A stretch of DNA of 64,000 nucleotides from Mycobacteroides abscessus ATCC 19977 (GCF_000069185.1 NC_010397.1:3472001-3536000); one strand, 5' to 3'; positions 26,612-35,370 are shown, numbered from the stretch's first letter. The notes: a model not told the origin generated them from the sequence alone. Program-made: numbers and translations.

Positions 26612-28078
26612 ATGTCGACGCGCCGCCGGATCTCCGTGGTCTTGATGACCTCGGCCGTTATCGGATCAAGCGTTGCGGTCGATGTTGCCCCCGTGGCATA
26701 TGCCGATCCCTGCGCGGGCCCCGCCGCCGGGCTTCAGCCCCCGACTCCCGTCCCGGATGACGGCATACCCGGGCAGGCTCCACCGATCGGCCGCAGACCC
26801 GCCGGCGCCAATGACAAGGCACCCTTGCCGGAACTGGGCAAGCTGCCCCTTGCCATTCTCAAGCAGGTCCTCCCTCAACAATCGGCAAAGAAGAAGCCGG
26901 GATGGGCCCAGGAGCTGGCACGGCCGGCCCTACCCAATCCGCCGGAGCCCGGCTCGCCGAACAACCTGCAAGATCAGCAGGCCGCCGCCGTCGCTCCTGC
27001 TCCCCCTGCGCCGGCCGTCGGCCCGGCCGCCGACGCCGCCGTCTCCCCGACCACATCGGTTGTCGGCTGGGTAACCGGAGTGGATACCGGGGCCAATACG
27101 CTGCAGAAGTTCAGCATCTCCGGAACCGACCTCGGCATCATGTGGGACAACGGCGACAACGCCGGCCGTCAGGTGCTGATGGCCTTTGGCGATACCTATG
27201 GATACTGCGGAATGAAAAGTCAGCAGTGGCGCTACAACACCCTGCTGCGCACCCAGGACAAATCACTGTCGCGCGGTCTCGCAGTGGCGGAGGGATCCAC
27301 GACCAACCCGTATGCCGGTTCGCCGCAGTCCCGTCCGGGTTACTCCAAGCAGATCATCCCGCCCATCAAGTGGGCTGCCCAGGAGCGCGGCATCATCCCC
27401 ACAGCCGCCATTTCCGTCGGCCGCACCCAGTACATGAACTACATGTCCATCAAGAGCTGGGACAGCGCCGGCGAATGGACCACCAACTATTCGGCCACCG
27501 CGGTGTCCAACGACAACGGTCAGAACTGGAAGACGTTCCCGCAGAGCATCCGTCCGGCATCGCCCGACGCCATCAGCCAAGTCCCGTTTACCCCAGGAAA
27601 CGAGAATTTCCAACAGGCCGCGTACGTCAAGGGCAACGACGGCTACATCTACATCTTCGGAACTCCTTCCGGGCGCAGCGGATCCGGCTTCGTGTCACGC
27701 GCGTTGCCCGGAAATCTGCCCGACGCCGCCAAGCACGAGTTCTGGAATACCGATCGCGGCACGTGGGTGCCCGGCGACCCGAACGCCGCCACCCCGATCC
27801 TCTCCGGCCCGGTGGGTGAGATGTCCGCGCAGTACAACACGTACCTCAAGAAGTACCTCGTGATGTACGGCGACAAGTCAGGCGATGTCCTGCTCTCGAC
27901 ATCCCCTGCACCCCAGGGACCGTGGAGTCCGCCGCAGATCATCGTCACCGAATCCCAGATGCCGGGCGGCCCCTACGCGCCGTACCTGCATCCGTGGACC
28001 ACCGGCAAGGAGCTGTACTTCAACCTGTCACTGTGGTCGGCGTACAACGTGATGTTGATGCGCACCACTCTGCCGTAA
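26612..28078 (+). CDS. Secreted DUF4185 protein (putative endo-D-arabinanase)
   Basis: A 488-aa exported protein. Signal peptide (ISVVLMTSAVIGSSVAVDVAPVAYA), then a long Pro/Ala linker to about residue 140, then a DUF4185 five-bladed-propeller-type domain (GWVTGVDTGANTL ... LMAFGDTYG ... YIYIFGTPSGR ... YLVMYGD). DUF4185 proteins of mycobacteria have been reported as D-arabinan-cleaving glycosidases (GH183), so turnover of arabinogalactan or lipoarabinomannan is the likely role. GGGAAGG six bases before the ATG supports the start. Confidence 0.85.
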   Translation: MSTRRRISVVLMTSAVIGSSVAVDVAPVAYADPCAGPAAGLQPPTPVPDDGIPGQAPPIGRRPAGANDKAPLPELGKLPLAILKQVLPQQSAKKKPGWAQELARPALPNPPEPGSPNNLQDQQAAAVAPAPPAPAVGPAADAAVSPTTSVVGWVTGVDTGANTLQKFSISGTDLGIMWDNGDNAGRQVLMAFGDTYGYCGMKSQQWRYNTLLRTQDKSLSRGLAVAEGSTTNPYAGSPQSRPGYSKQIIPPIKWAAQERGIIPTAAISVGRTQYMNYMSIKSWDSAGEWTTNYSATAVSNDNGQNWKTFPQSIRPASPDAISQVPFTPGNENFQQAAYVKGNDGYIYIFGTPSGRSGSGFVSRALPGNLPDAAKHEFWNTDRGTWVPGDPNAATPILSGPVGEMSAQYNTYLKKYLVMYGDKSGDVLLSTSPAPQGPWSPPQIIVTESQMPGGPYAPYLHPWTTGKELYFNLSLWSAYNVMLMRTTLP

Positions 28079-28095
28079 CCCGGCTGACAGCATTC

Positions 28096-29289
28096 CTAAA
28101 GCCGCTCAAGGATGGTGGCATTAGCCAAACCGCCTGCTTCACACATCGTTTGCAGGCCGTACCGTCCACCGCCCTGTTCCAGCACCGATACCAGCGTAGT
28201 CATCAGCCGTCCGCCACTGGCGCCGAGCGGGTGGCCGATCGCGGTGGCTCCCCCGTTGACGTTTACCTTGGACAGGTCCGCACCGGTCTCGGCCTGCCAA
28301 GCGAGCACCACCGACGCGAAAGCCTCGTTGACCTCGAAGGCATCGATGTCCGCCAACGATAACCCTGCTCTATCGAGTACTTTCGCGGTTGCCGGGATGA
28401 TGCCGGTCAGCATGTATAACGGATCGTCGCCCACCACCGCCACCGAATGCACGCGAGCGCGCGGCGTCAGGCCGAGACGATGAGCGGTCTCACTGGATGT
28501 GATGAGCACAGCAGAGGCGCCATCGTTGATCGGCGACGAGTTGCCCGCGGTCACCTTCCAATCAAGCCCCGGGAAGCGCTGTTGCCAGAGTTCATTACGG
28601 AAGGCCGGCTTGAGTCCGGCGAGCACCTCAACCGTGGTCGACGGCCGCACGGACTCGTCGGTGGACACCTCGACCAGGTCACCGTTGACGTCGGGGGCCT
28701 TGATGGGCACCACATCGCGGGCAAATCTGCCCTCCGACCACGCTTGTGCAGCACGACGGTGACTCTCTGCGGCAAACGTATCCAGCTGCTCCCGTGACAG
28801 GTTCCATTTCGCGGCGATCAGCTCGGCGCTGATGCCCTGCGGGACAAGCCCTTCCGGGTATCGTCGCGCTACTTCGGAACCGAAGAAGTCCTTACCCAAA
28901 CTTTGACTTCCCATGGGCACTCGGCTCATCGATTCGATACCCGAGGCGATCACGACGTCATAGGCTCCTGCGATTACACCTTGCGCGGCAAAGTGGATGG
29001 CCTGCTGACTACTGCCACATTGACGGTCGACGGTCACCGCCGGAACCGTCTCGGGCAGTCCCGCGGCCAGCGCCGCCCAGCGCGCCGTATTGGAGCTCTG
29101 CTCACCCACCTGCCCCACCGCGCCGCTGATCACGTCGTCGATTAGTGCCGGATCAATACCGGCGCGTTCAACGAGTTCACGAATCGCATGCGCGTGCAGA
29201 TCAACCGGATGCACACCCGAGAGCGACCCCCCTGGCTTGCCCTTGCCGACCGGTGTCCGCACCGCGTCGATGATCACCGCATCCCTCAT
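28096..29289 (-). CDS. Thiolase (acetyl-CoA C-acetyltransferase)
   Basis: A 397-aa thiolase that condenses or cleaves acyl-CoA and acetyl-CoA. Nucleophilic C91 is in DRQCGSSQQA, NEAFA is present, the His is in GGATAIGHPLGASGGR and the second Cys in QTMCEAGGLANATI. Full motifs indicate an active degradative or acetoacetyl-CoA thiolase. GGAGGT precedes the ATG. It is divergent from an HxlR regulator, with a repeat between them that may control it. Confidence 0.92.
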   Translation of the reverse strand: MRDAVIIDAVRTPVGKGKPGGSLSGVHPVDLHAHAIRELVERAGIDPALIDDVISGAVGQVGEQSSNTARWAALAAGLPETVPAVTVDRQCGSSQQAIHFAAQGVIAGAYDVVIASGIESMSRVPMGSQSLGKDFFGSEVARRYPEGLVPQGISAELIAAKWNLSREQLDTFAAESHRRAAQAWSEGRFARDVVPIKAPDVNGDLVEVSTDESVRPSTTVEVLAGLKPAFRNELWQQRFPGLDWKVTAGNSSPINDGASAVLITSSETAHRLGLTPRARVHSVAVVGDDPLYMLTGIIPATAKVLDRAGLSLADIDAFEVNEAFASVVLAWQAETGADLSKVNVNGGATAIGHPLGASGGRLMTTLVSVLEQGGGRYGLQTMCEAGGLANATILERL

Positions 29290-29351
29290 GACCTACCTCC
29301 TGGATTCGCCGTTGAACTCCCTCATCTCGGTATACGCCCAGTAAGTTGGAA

Positions 29352-29369
29352 ATCACAACTAACTGTGAT
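29352..29369. promoter_or_regulatory. Inverted repeat ATCACA-N6-TGTGAT
   Basis: Perfect six-base arms (29352-29357, 29364-29369) between the thiolase start (29289) and the HxlR start (29405). The left arm is part of GTTGGAAATCACAAC (29345-29359), which recurs imperfectly as GTTGGATTTCACGAC (29389-29403) right before the HxlR ATG. The arrangement suits autoregulation by HxlR plus control of the thiolase. Confidence 0.5.
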
Positions 29370-29404
29370 CAACCACATAACGTGCTACGTTGGATTTCAC
29401 GACC

Positions 29405-29830
29405 ATGAGAAATTGTTCGATAAGCAATGCCCTCGACGTCATCGGGGAACGCTGGACCCTGGTGGCCCTGCGCGAGATCATGCTGGGCAACCGCCGCTTC
29501 GAGACGATCGTTCGCAACACCGGAGCCAGTCGCGACATTCTGGCGACTCGGCTTCGCAAGCTCGTGGACGCCGGGGTACTGGAGAAGCGCCGGTACGAAG
29601 ACCGCCCGCCCCGCTACGAGTACCTGTTGACCCAGTCCGGCCAGGCCCTTCGGCCCGTGCTGTTCGCACTGATGGAGTGGGGAGACAAATTCGTCACGAA
29701 AGGGCCTCCGCCCAGCATCTGGGAGCACCAATGCGGCTCAGTACTGCATATCCAGCCCACATGCGAAAGTTGCGGCGAGGCAGTGACCTTCGACGATCTC
29801 ACCCCACGGCGACTCGGACGAGTTCGGTGA
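29405..29830 (+). CDS. HxlR-family transcriptional regulator
   Basis: A 141-aa winged-helix regulator. The start RNCSISNALDVIGERWTLVAL and the segment RRFETIVRNTGASRDILATRL are the HxlR signature. Cys4 is in the conserved position often redox- or electrophile-sensitive in this family. A C-terminal CESCGE pair could bind metal. The next gene (DUF1990) overlaps its stop as GTGA, so they are co-expressed. Likely represses itself and perhaps the divergent thiolase. Confidence 0.9.
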   Translation: MRNCSISNALDVIGERWTLVALREIMLGNRRFETIVRNTGASRDILATRLRKLVDAGVLEKRRYEDRPPRYEYLLTQSGQALRPVLFALMEWGDKFVTKGPPPSIWEHQCGSVLHIQPTCESCGEAVTFDDLTPRRLGRVR

Positions 29831-30342
29831 ACCCCAGGGCGTTGACGTACGAAGCCGCGGGCGCGACATCACCCTGTGAAAGCATCTGGTCCGCTGCGCC
29901 AGCGGGGCTACGGCGGTTTGAGCAGACCATCTCGATCGGGCACGGAGCAGACCTCTGGGATGCGGCCGCACACGCCGTGGCCAACTGGGAAGTTAAACAG
30001 CGCAGTGGATTTCGCGTCCATCCGCAGAAGACCGTGAGCGAGGGCGCAGAGTTCGTCATCAGCTTCGGCTGGGGACCACTGGCGGTTCACGAACCCGTGC
30101 GCATTGTTGCCGTGGTAGACACCGACACTCGCCGCGGATTCGCCTACGGAACGCTACCCGGGCATCCAGTTTCGGGCGAAGAGGCGTTCATCGTGCATCG
30201 AGATGCCGACGGCGCCGTCTTTCTCACGTTACGCTCGCTGACACGGCCCGCGCCGTCGGGCCTCTGGCGCCGAATTTTTCCGGTGCTCCTGTTGGCACAG
30301 AAGGCCTTCCGCCGTCGATACCTGAGGTCGCTGCTGCCCTAA
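29827..30342 (+). CDS. DUF1990-family protein
   Basis: A 171-aa protein with the DUF1990 (UPF0548) pattern: ALTYEAAGAT at the start, RFEQTISIGHGADLWDAAAHAVANW, then VGEPVRIVAVVD-like and FAYGTLPGHPVSGEEAF in the middle and SLTRPAP near the end. GTG at 29827 overlaps the TGA of the HxlR gene. The function is unknown in all bacteria; the C-terminus is basic with one hydrophobic stretch (FPVLLLAQKAF). It is convergent with the LysR gene, overlapping four bases. Confidence 0.8.
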   Translation: MNPRALTYEAAGATSPCESIWSAAPAGLRRFEQTISIGHGADLWDAAAHAVANWEVKQRSGFRVHPQKTVSEGAEFVISFGWGPLAVHEPVRIVAVVDTDTRRGFAYGTLPGHPVSGEEAFIVHRDADGAVFLTLRSLTRPAPSGLWRRIFPVLLLAQKAFRRRYLRSLLP

Positions 30343-31247
30343 TCAACCAACGCAGCAATATCCACCAATGCCCGCGCCGCCCCCGTCGGCGGGGCCCCCG
30401 GCCGCCAAACCGCACGGAACTGGCGGGTGAACACGGTGCCGTCGGCGGGCTTCACCTCGACCAGAGTCCCCGCCGATAGCTCAGGCCCCGCAATGAGTCG
30501 ACTAAGCACCGCGGGCGCCAATCCGGTTGCCGCAGCGGCCTTGATCGCGGCCGCGGAGCCCAGTTCAGCGGCCGGTGTGGCGGGCTGGCACACCTCGCTC
30601 AACACTTCCCACACCGTGTCGCGGGTGCCGGATCCCGGTTCGCGCATGAGCAAGGGTGTGATCGCAAGCTCACGGAGCGTGACCGGCTTGCGTCGATGAG
30701 CCCATTTGTGTCCTGGTCCGACCACGATGACCAGTTCGTCAGCGCCCAGCACTTCTCCACCGAGACCGGTCGGCGCATGAGGCCCCTCGATGAATCCGAG
30801 CGACGCACCGCCGGCCCGCACCAGCTCACAGACCTGCTGAGTGTTGCCGACCTCCAGCGATACCGCGACGTCTGCGTGTCTGGCCCGAAGCGCAGTGAGC
30901 CACAGTGGGATCCGATGGTCGGCGATGGTGCGCGAGGCGGCGACGACCAGGCGCGGCGCTTGATCGGAATGCAAAGCCGCCACCCCCGTGACGAATTCGT
31001 GCGCTGCGGCGAGCACCGGACTCGCGTAACCCACGACCGCAAGGCCCGCGTCTGTGAGTCGCGATCCCGTCGGACCGCGTTCCAGTAGCACCAATCGCAG
31101 GCGGCGTTCCAGCGCCCGGATACGCATGCTGGCGGCAGGCTGCGAAATACCGTGCTGACGTGCCGCCGCACCAAGGCTGCCCGTCTCAGCGACGGACACC
31201 AACAGGTCCAATACGCCGAGATCAGGAGTGCCCGGAGGAAGCGCCAT
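30339..31247 (-). CDS. LysR-family transcriptional regulator
   Basis: A 302-aa LysR regulator. Helix-turn-helix: GVLDLLVSVAETGSLGAAAR then QHGISQPAASMRIRALERRL (about 10-50). The effector domain follows with VGPGHKWAHRRKPVTLREL. It is divergent from the nucleoside deaminase gene; LysR proteins usually control the divergent neighbour. Ligand unknown. Confidence 0.9.
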   Translation of the reverse strand: MALPPGTPDLGVLDLLVSVAETGSLGAAARQHGISQPAASMRIRALERRLRLVLLERGPTGSRLTDAGLAVVGYASPVLAAAHEFVTGVAALHSDQAPRLVVAASRTIADHRIPLWLTALRARHADVAVSLEVGNTQQVCELVRAGGASLGFIEGPHAPTGLGGEVLGADELVIVVGPGHKWAHRRKPVTLRELAITPLLMREPGSGTRDTVWEVLSEVCQPATPAAELGSAAAIKAAAATGLAPAVLSRLIAGPELSAGTLVEVKPADGTVFTRQFRAVWRPGAPPTGAARALVDIAALVD

Positions 31248-31290
31248 AAGGACAGTTTATGAGTACGCGCTGAAATGCCTGATAGCGGGC

Positions 31291-31304
31291 TTGCCCACCG
31301 GCAA
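31291..31304. promoter_or_regulatory. Inverted repeat TTGCC-N4-GGCAA between LysR and deaminase
   Basis: Arms 31291-31295 and 31300-31304, 33 bases before the deaminase start and 44 bases from the LysR start. Close to the T-N11-A layout of LysR boxes. Short arms, so tentative. Confidence 0.35.
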
Positions 31305-31336
31305 CAGCCAACCCCTAAAGCTACGATAGGGCGACG

Positions 31337-31813
31337 ATGGACGACAACGATATCCAACATCTGCGCCGCTGCGTTGAGCTTGCCACCGAGGCACTCGATG
31401 CCGGTGACGAGCCCTTCGGCTCGCTGCTCACCGGGCCCGATGGGGCCGTACTGGCCGAGGATCGCAATCGCGTTGGCGCAGGCGACCCGACGCGTCATCC
31501 CGAATTCGAACTCGCGCGATGGTCCGTGCGGAATCTGTCGCCCACCGACCGCGCACTGTCGACGGTGTATACCTCCGGAGAGCATTGCCCGATGTGCTCG
31601 GCGGCGCATGCATGGGTAGGCCTGGGACGCATCGTGTATGCCAGCTCCTCGGCCCAGCTCACGCAGTGGCTCACCGAGCTCGGCGCGCCACCCAGCCCCG
31701 TGGCCTCGCTGTCCATCAACGAGGTGGCTCCCGGTGTCCAGACCGACGGTCCCGCACCAGATCTCGCGGAAGATGTGCGCGCCCTGCATGTCCGATTCCT
31801 CGGGGATGCATGA
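31337..31813 (+). CDS. Nucleoside/nucleobase deaminase (CDA-fold)
   Basis: A 158-aa zinc deaminase. The His-x-Glu is in RHPEFELA and the Cys pair in HCPMCSAAH, together giving the zinc site and proton-shuttling Glu of the cytidine/guanine deaminase superfamily. GDEPFGSLL near the start is typical of TadA/GuaD-type members. The size suits a free-base or nucleoside deaminase (guanine, cytosine or similar) rather than tRNA editing, which another gene would supply. Likely controlled by the divergent LysR. Confidence 0.85.
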   Translation: MDDNDIQHLRRCVELATEALDAGDEPFGSLLTGPDGAVLAEDRNRVGAGDPTRHPEFELARWSVRNLSPTDRALSTVYTSGEHCPMCSAAHAWVGLGRIVYASSSAQLTQWLTELGAPPSPVASLSINEVAPGVQTDGPAPDLAEDVRALHVRFLGDA

Positions 31814-31825
31814 TCGGCACACAAG

Positions 31826-33406
31826 TCACTTGACGCAGGGAATGCCGTTCGCGGTGAGCTGACTCAGATCGGTGGGTGCCGGCGCTTGCACGCCGGTCCC
31901 CGTCGCCGCGACCGCGGTCATCTTGTCGGCGGGGTCGGCTTCCCCTGACGAGCCGCCCTTGGCACCACCGCTGTGATGCGCGATGTAGTTGTCCACGGGG
32001 AACTGCGATCCCACGGTCAGCTGCACGGTTCCGGGTGCAACCGCGCCGGATTCCGTCATGGGCAGGTGCAGCTGATCGGCAAGCGCCTGCGCACCCTCTT
32101 GCGCGTCCTCGCCGTACATGATGGAACTCTCGGTGGACTGGGTCTCCGCTGTCGATGCCCGACCACGCGTGAATCCTCTGGCGGTAAAAGCATCCTCGAC
32201 TGCGGCAGCCAACCCGTCGCGCGATGTCGCGTTGACGACATTGAGCACCACGGGCGTGGACAGCGCTGGCGGCGCGGACGCCGCGGCGGCGCTCGGTGCC
32301 TCGGGTACGGGATCTGAGGAGAAACGGTCGTGGACAATCTGCCGGATCGTCGGCAGATCGACGATATTGACGTCCGAGCCGTTGGAATCGGCACCGAAGT
32401 CGGAGATGGGCAACGTGTAGAAAGATGTCGGCCGCTTGGTCAATTCCGAGGCACGCGCAGCGAAATCAACAATGTTCAGTCCGGAATCGATCGCGACGTT
32501 TTCATGCGCGACATTGAGGATGTTGCGTATCGCAGCGGGATTCGACATTGCTCCCCCCTGACGCACCGCGGCGAGCAGCGATACCAGAAATGCCTGCTGA
32601 CGACGGGTGCGGTCCATATCGGTGAACGAACCGTCGTTTTCGTCCCGGCGCTGCCGGACGAAAGCCATCGCTTGCGATGCGTCGATCTGTTGAACACCTT
32701 CATGGAAGTTGGCGCCGGAGAACTCATCGATCGTGTCGTGGTTGAGGCAGACCGCGATCGGCTGCACGGTCTTGGCGATCTGAAAGAACGCGGCGAGCGT
32801 CACTTCGACGAAGTGATCGATCTGCACACCCAGGAATTCACTCACCGTGTCAATCTGGGCCTTGCGCCCCGCCTCCCGCGCCGCCTGTTCGCGGGCGGTC
32901 AGATCTTTGGCACCGGCAGCATCGGCGCTGCCGTTCGCCTGGGCGTCCAACGCCTGCTGGTAGGCAAATCCATAGGCCTGCTTGACCTTGCCCTTGCACA
33001 CCGAGCCGGGGCAGCCGACAAGATTGACATAATCGTCTCGCGGGATCGACACCGCACTGATGGGGCCGCCGTTGCCGGGAATGTGGACCACGATCAACAC
33101 ATTCGCGTTGTAACCGCCCGATGTCTCATCACCGGCGTGCAATGCGTCGTACATATCCTGCGGCAACGGCTGCCCGTTCTGATCAAGCCTGCTATCTAGC
33201 CCCATGAGCAGAATGTTTTGGTCTTGCCCCACCGGAGTGAGCACACCCGGAAGCACATGCGAGGTGATGATCTGACCCACCGCCGTGTTGTATCCGGCCC
33301 AGCCAAAGCCCGTGATGGCCATGACAAACGCGGCGACCGCACCGACAACCATGCGGCCCTTCGACAGCACCCAGCGCTGTGACTGGCCAGAATCCGGTCT
33401 GCTCAT
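31826..33406 (-). CDS. LytR-CpsA-Psr (LCP) cell-wall ligase
   Basis: A 526-aa membrane-anchored protein. One N-terminal helix (MVVGAVAAFVMAITGFGWAG) is followed by the LCP domain: NILLMGLDSR, ISAVSIPRDDYVNL and FVRQRRDENDGSFTDMDRTR, which hold the Arg/Asp residues binding pyrophosphate lipid and metal. A LytR_C domain follows (VVLNVVNATSRDGLA), then a low-complexity tail. In mycobacteria LCP enzymes attach arabinogalactan to peptidoglycan. An insertion with a QANGSADAAGAKDL loop is noticeable. Several LCP paralogues exist, so no symbol is given. Confidence 0.9.
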   Translation of the reverse strand: MSRPDSGQSQRWVLSKGRMVVGAVAAFVMAITGFGWAGYNTAVGQIITSHVLPGVLTPVGQDQNILLMGLDSRLDQNGQPLPQDMYDALHAGDETSGGYNANVLIVVHIPGNGGPISAVSIPRDDYVNLVGCPGSVCKGKVKQAYGFAYQQALDAQANGSADAAGAKDLTAREQAAREAGRKAQIDTVSEFLGVQIDHFVEVTLAAFFQIAKTVQPIAVCLNHDTIDEFSGANFHEGVQQIDASQAMAFVRQRRDENDGSFTDMDRTRRQQAFLVSLLAAVRQGGAMSNPAAIRNILNVAHENVAIDSGLNIVDFAARASELTKRPTSFYTLPISDFGADSNGSDVNIVDLPTIRQIVHDRFSSDPVPEAPSAAAASAPPALSTPVVLNVVNATSRDGLAAAVEDAFTARGFTRGRASTAETQSTESSIMYGEDAQEGAQALADQLHLPMTESGAVAPGTVQLTVGSQFPVDNYIAHHSGGAKGGSSGEADPADKMTAVAATGTGVQAPAPTDLSQLTANGIPCVK

Positions 33407-33524
33407 AACAATTGACCATTGTTCTGTACCAGTCGACAAAAACCCGACAAGCTGGCACCGCAATTTCCGGCGCGTCCTGCTAGCCGCGGCTGTGAAGTCC
33501 TTGTGAATCCAGCTGTCGCACCCG

Positions 33525-33953
33525 CTAATCCACGCGCGTCAGGCCCAGCACCGGGATCACTCGAGTCGTCTTACGTTCGTACTCCGCGAAATTTTCGAAC
33601 TTGCCCGCCTGCCGCGCATAGATTCGGTCTCGCTCCTGCCCCACCACGTCACGAACTGACACCCGGAAGCGATCGTCGCCGATCTCGACTTCGACTCGAT
33701 CCGGATGGGCAAGTGCGTTGTAGTACCAGGCAGAGCTCGTATCCCGCCCGTTGTTGGAGGCGAAGACATAGAATTCGCCGCCTTCTCCTCCCGGCTGGTA
33801 GGCCATGGGGTTTTGACGCGGCTGGCCCGACTTTGCACCGACGGTATGCAGAATCAACATGTCGAACTGGGCAAAGAATCCACTGGCTCTGCCCGTTTCA
33901 CGGATCTCCGACATGACATTGGCATGGAAATCATGGGGGTCTGTCTCGGTCAT
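33525..33953 (-). CDS. Ddn-like F420-dependent (nitroreductase-type) oxidoreductase
   Basis: A 142-aa protein of the deazaflavin-dependent nitroreductase family. LILHTVGAKSGQPRQNPM and YVFASNNGRDTSSAWYYNALAHPD are the family core for binding F420; YERKTTRVIPVLGLTRV ends the domain. In mycobacteria such enzymes reduce quinones or activate nitro drugs. The ATG at 33953 has GGTGATT before it. It lies 28 bases downstream of a TetR gene on the same strand, so they form an operon. Confidence 0.85.
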   Translation of the reverse strand: MTETDPHDFHANVMSEIRETGRASGFFAQFDMLILHTVGAKSGQPRQNPMAYQPGGEGGEFYVFASNNGRDTSSAWYYNALAHPDRVEVEIGDDRFRVSVRDVVGQERDRIYARQAGKFENFAEYERKTTRVIPVLGLTRVD

Positions 33954-33981
33954 AATCACCATAATGTCAATCGAGCTGACA

Positions 33982-34608
33982 TTATTCCCGGCGGCGCAAG
34001 AAATCCTCGACAATCCTGTCAACAAACGCGGCGTCGACCGTCTCCCCCGTGACGATCACGCGGTAATACAACGGTGCCACCAGCTGCTCGGCCACATGAG
34101 CGACATCCACGTCAGCCGGCAATTCTCCGCGCGCCACCGCGCGCGCAATCGGAATCTGATCTCGGGCCTGCTGCTCGCGCAGGTATCGCCCACGGAAGTC
34201 GTCCGCGAGCTGCCCATCGTGCTGCGACTGGCCAATCAGGGCCCGGAACACCGCACCGGCATCGTCGGCCGCCAGAAACTGCGCAGTCGCACTCAGGTGG
34301 TGCCGCAGGTCCGCCTCAAGCCCACCGAGGTCGGGTGGATCCAATTGACACGCGGCATCTTCGAGGAAGACATCCATCAGGACATCCACCTTCGAACTCC
34401 ACCAGCGATAGACGGTCTGCTTGGCGACACCGGCCGCCTTCGCAATCCCTTCCATGGTGACTCCGGCATAACCCCTGGCTACCAGCAGGTCGTCGGCCGC
34501 GTGCAGGACCGCTTCACGCGCGGCCTCGCTGCGGCCATGCCGGTTTCCGAAATGACGGCGTGGCGTGTCGACCTCACCAGGTCCGACCGTCTCATTCATA
34601 GGGTGCAT
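33982..34608 (-). CDS. TetR-family regulator
   Basis: A 208-aa TetR regulator. Helix-turn-helix: EAVLHAADDLLVARGYAGVT then MEGIAKAAGVAKQTVYRWWS (about 32-70). The C-terminal domain is of the TetR_C type with FRALIGQSQHDGQLADDFRGR. It leads an operon with the Ddn-like gene and is divergent from a methyltransferase, with a long near-perfect inverted repeat between them. Confidence 0.9.
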   Translation of the reverse strand: MHPMNETVGPGEVDTPRRHFGNRHGRSEAAREAVLHAADDLLVARGYAGVTMEGIAKAAGVAKQTVYRWWSSKVDVLMDVFLEDAACQLDPPDLGGLEADLRHHLSATAQFLAADDAGAVFRALIGQSQHDGQLADDFRGRYLREQQARDQIPIARAVARGELPADVDVAHVAEQLVAPLYYRVIVTGETVDAAFVDRIVEDFLRRRE

Positions 34609-34619
34609 CGAATCACCAC

Positions 34620-34653
34620 CCTAGATTAGACGAGACGTTGCGTCTATTCTAGG
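34620..34653. promoter_or_regulatory. 34-bp near-perfect inverted repeat, candidate TetR operator
   Basis: Arms of 13 bases (34620-34632, CCTAGATTAGACG; 34641-34653, CGTCTATTCTAGG) match with one mismatch around an eight-base spacer. It fills the gap between the TetR start (34608) and the methyltransferase start (34657), ending three bases before that ATG. Binding would block both genes. Confidence 0.65.
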
Positions 34654-34656
34654 CTC

Positions 34657-35301
34657 ATGACCGCAACACTCCATGAACCCAAATTCGCCGCCATCATCGA
34701 TCGGCTCTTCCGAAACGCCGCGAATGACCCCATCCCCACGGACCGCGACACCTTCCACAAGAAATCCGTCGAGGAGCGCATCGAGCTGTTCGAGAACATC
34801 TACGTACCTGTAGCACCCGACGCGGGGCGGCTGCTCTACAGCTTGGTCCGTGCGATCAAGCCGAGGACCATCGTCGAATACGGTCTGTCCTACGGAATCT
34901 CTACCTTGCATTCGGCCGCCGCCGTTCGAGACAACGGTTTTGGCCGCATCATCACCACCGAGATGAACACGGCAAAAATCGCCGCGTCGCGAGCGACCTT
35001 CGCCGAGGCTGGGGTGTCGGACCTGATCACCATCCTGGAGGGCGACGCGAGGGAGACCCTAAAAACCATTGACAGCCCGATAGACTTTCTACTGTTGGAC
35101 GGCTGGCCCGACCTGGACCTGACGATCCTGAATATTGTGGAAGACAAGCTTGCTCCGGGGGCGCTCGTCATTGCCGATAACGTCGGATTCGAAAGCAGCA
35201 AGCCATATTTGGAGTACGTCCGTAACCCAGAAAACGGCTATGTGAGCGTGGCTTCTCCGATCGGGGAATGTATGGAGCTCAGCACCAGTTGCAAAAAATG
35301 A
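34657..35301 (+). CDS. Class I SAM-dependent methyltransferase (O-methyltransferase-like)
   Basis: A 214-aa methyltransferase of the Methyltransf_24/catechol-OMT-like group. IVEYGLSYGISTLH is the SAM-binding loop (about residues 72-85), ITTEMNTAKIAASRATF binds the ribose, LLLDGW is motif post-I, and GALVIADNVGF follows. The ribosome site is not evident because the operator lies immediately upstream, suggesting a leaderless transcript. The divergent TetR likely controls it in response to a small phenolic or drug-like compound (inference). Confidence 0.85.
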   Translation: MTATLHEPKFAAIIDRLFRNAANDPIPTDRDTFHKKSVEERIELFENIYVPVAPDAGRLLYSLVRAIKPRTIVEYGLSYGISTLHSAAAVRDNGFGRIITTEMNTAKIAASRATFAEAGVSDLITILEGDARETLKTIDSPIDFLLLDGWPDLDLTILNIVEDKLAPGALVIADNVGFESSKPYLEYVRNPENGYVSVASPIGECMELSTSCKK

Positions 35302-35326
35302 CCTATATCCGACGAATGTGAACACA

Positions 35327-35370
35327 GCACTGGCGGCGGTCGTCTCGCCAAAGTCTCCCGCCGCCAGTGC
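35327..35370. terminator. 13-bp perfect hairpin
   Basis: Arms GCACTGGCGGCGG (35327-35339) and CCGCCGCCAGTGC (35358-35370) enclose an 18-base loop, 26 bases after the methyltransferase stop and 30 before the next start. No T-run follows, so it may be a terminator of the mycobacterial U-poor kind or a leader structure for the gene at 35400. Confidence 0.55.
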
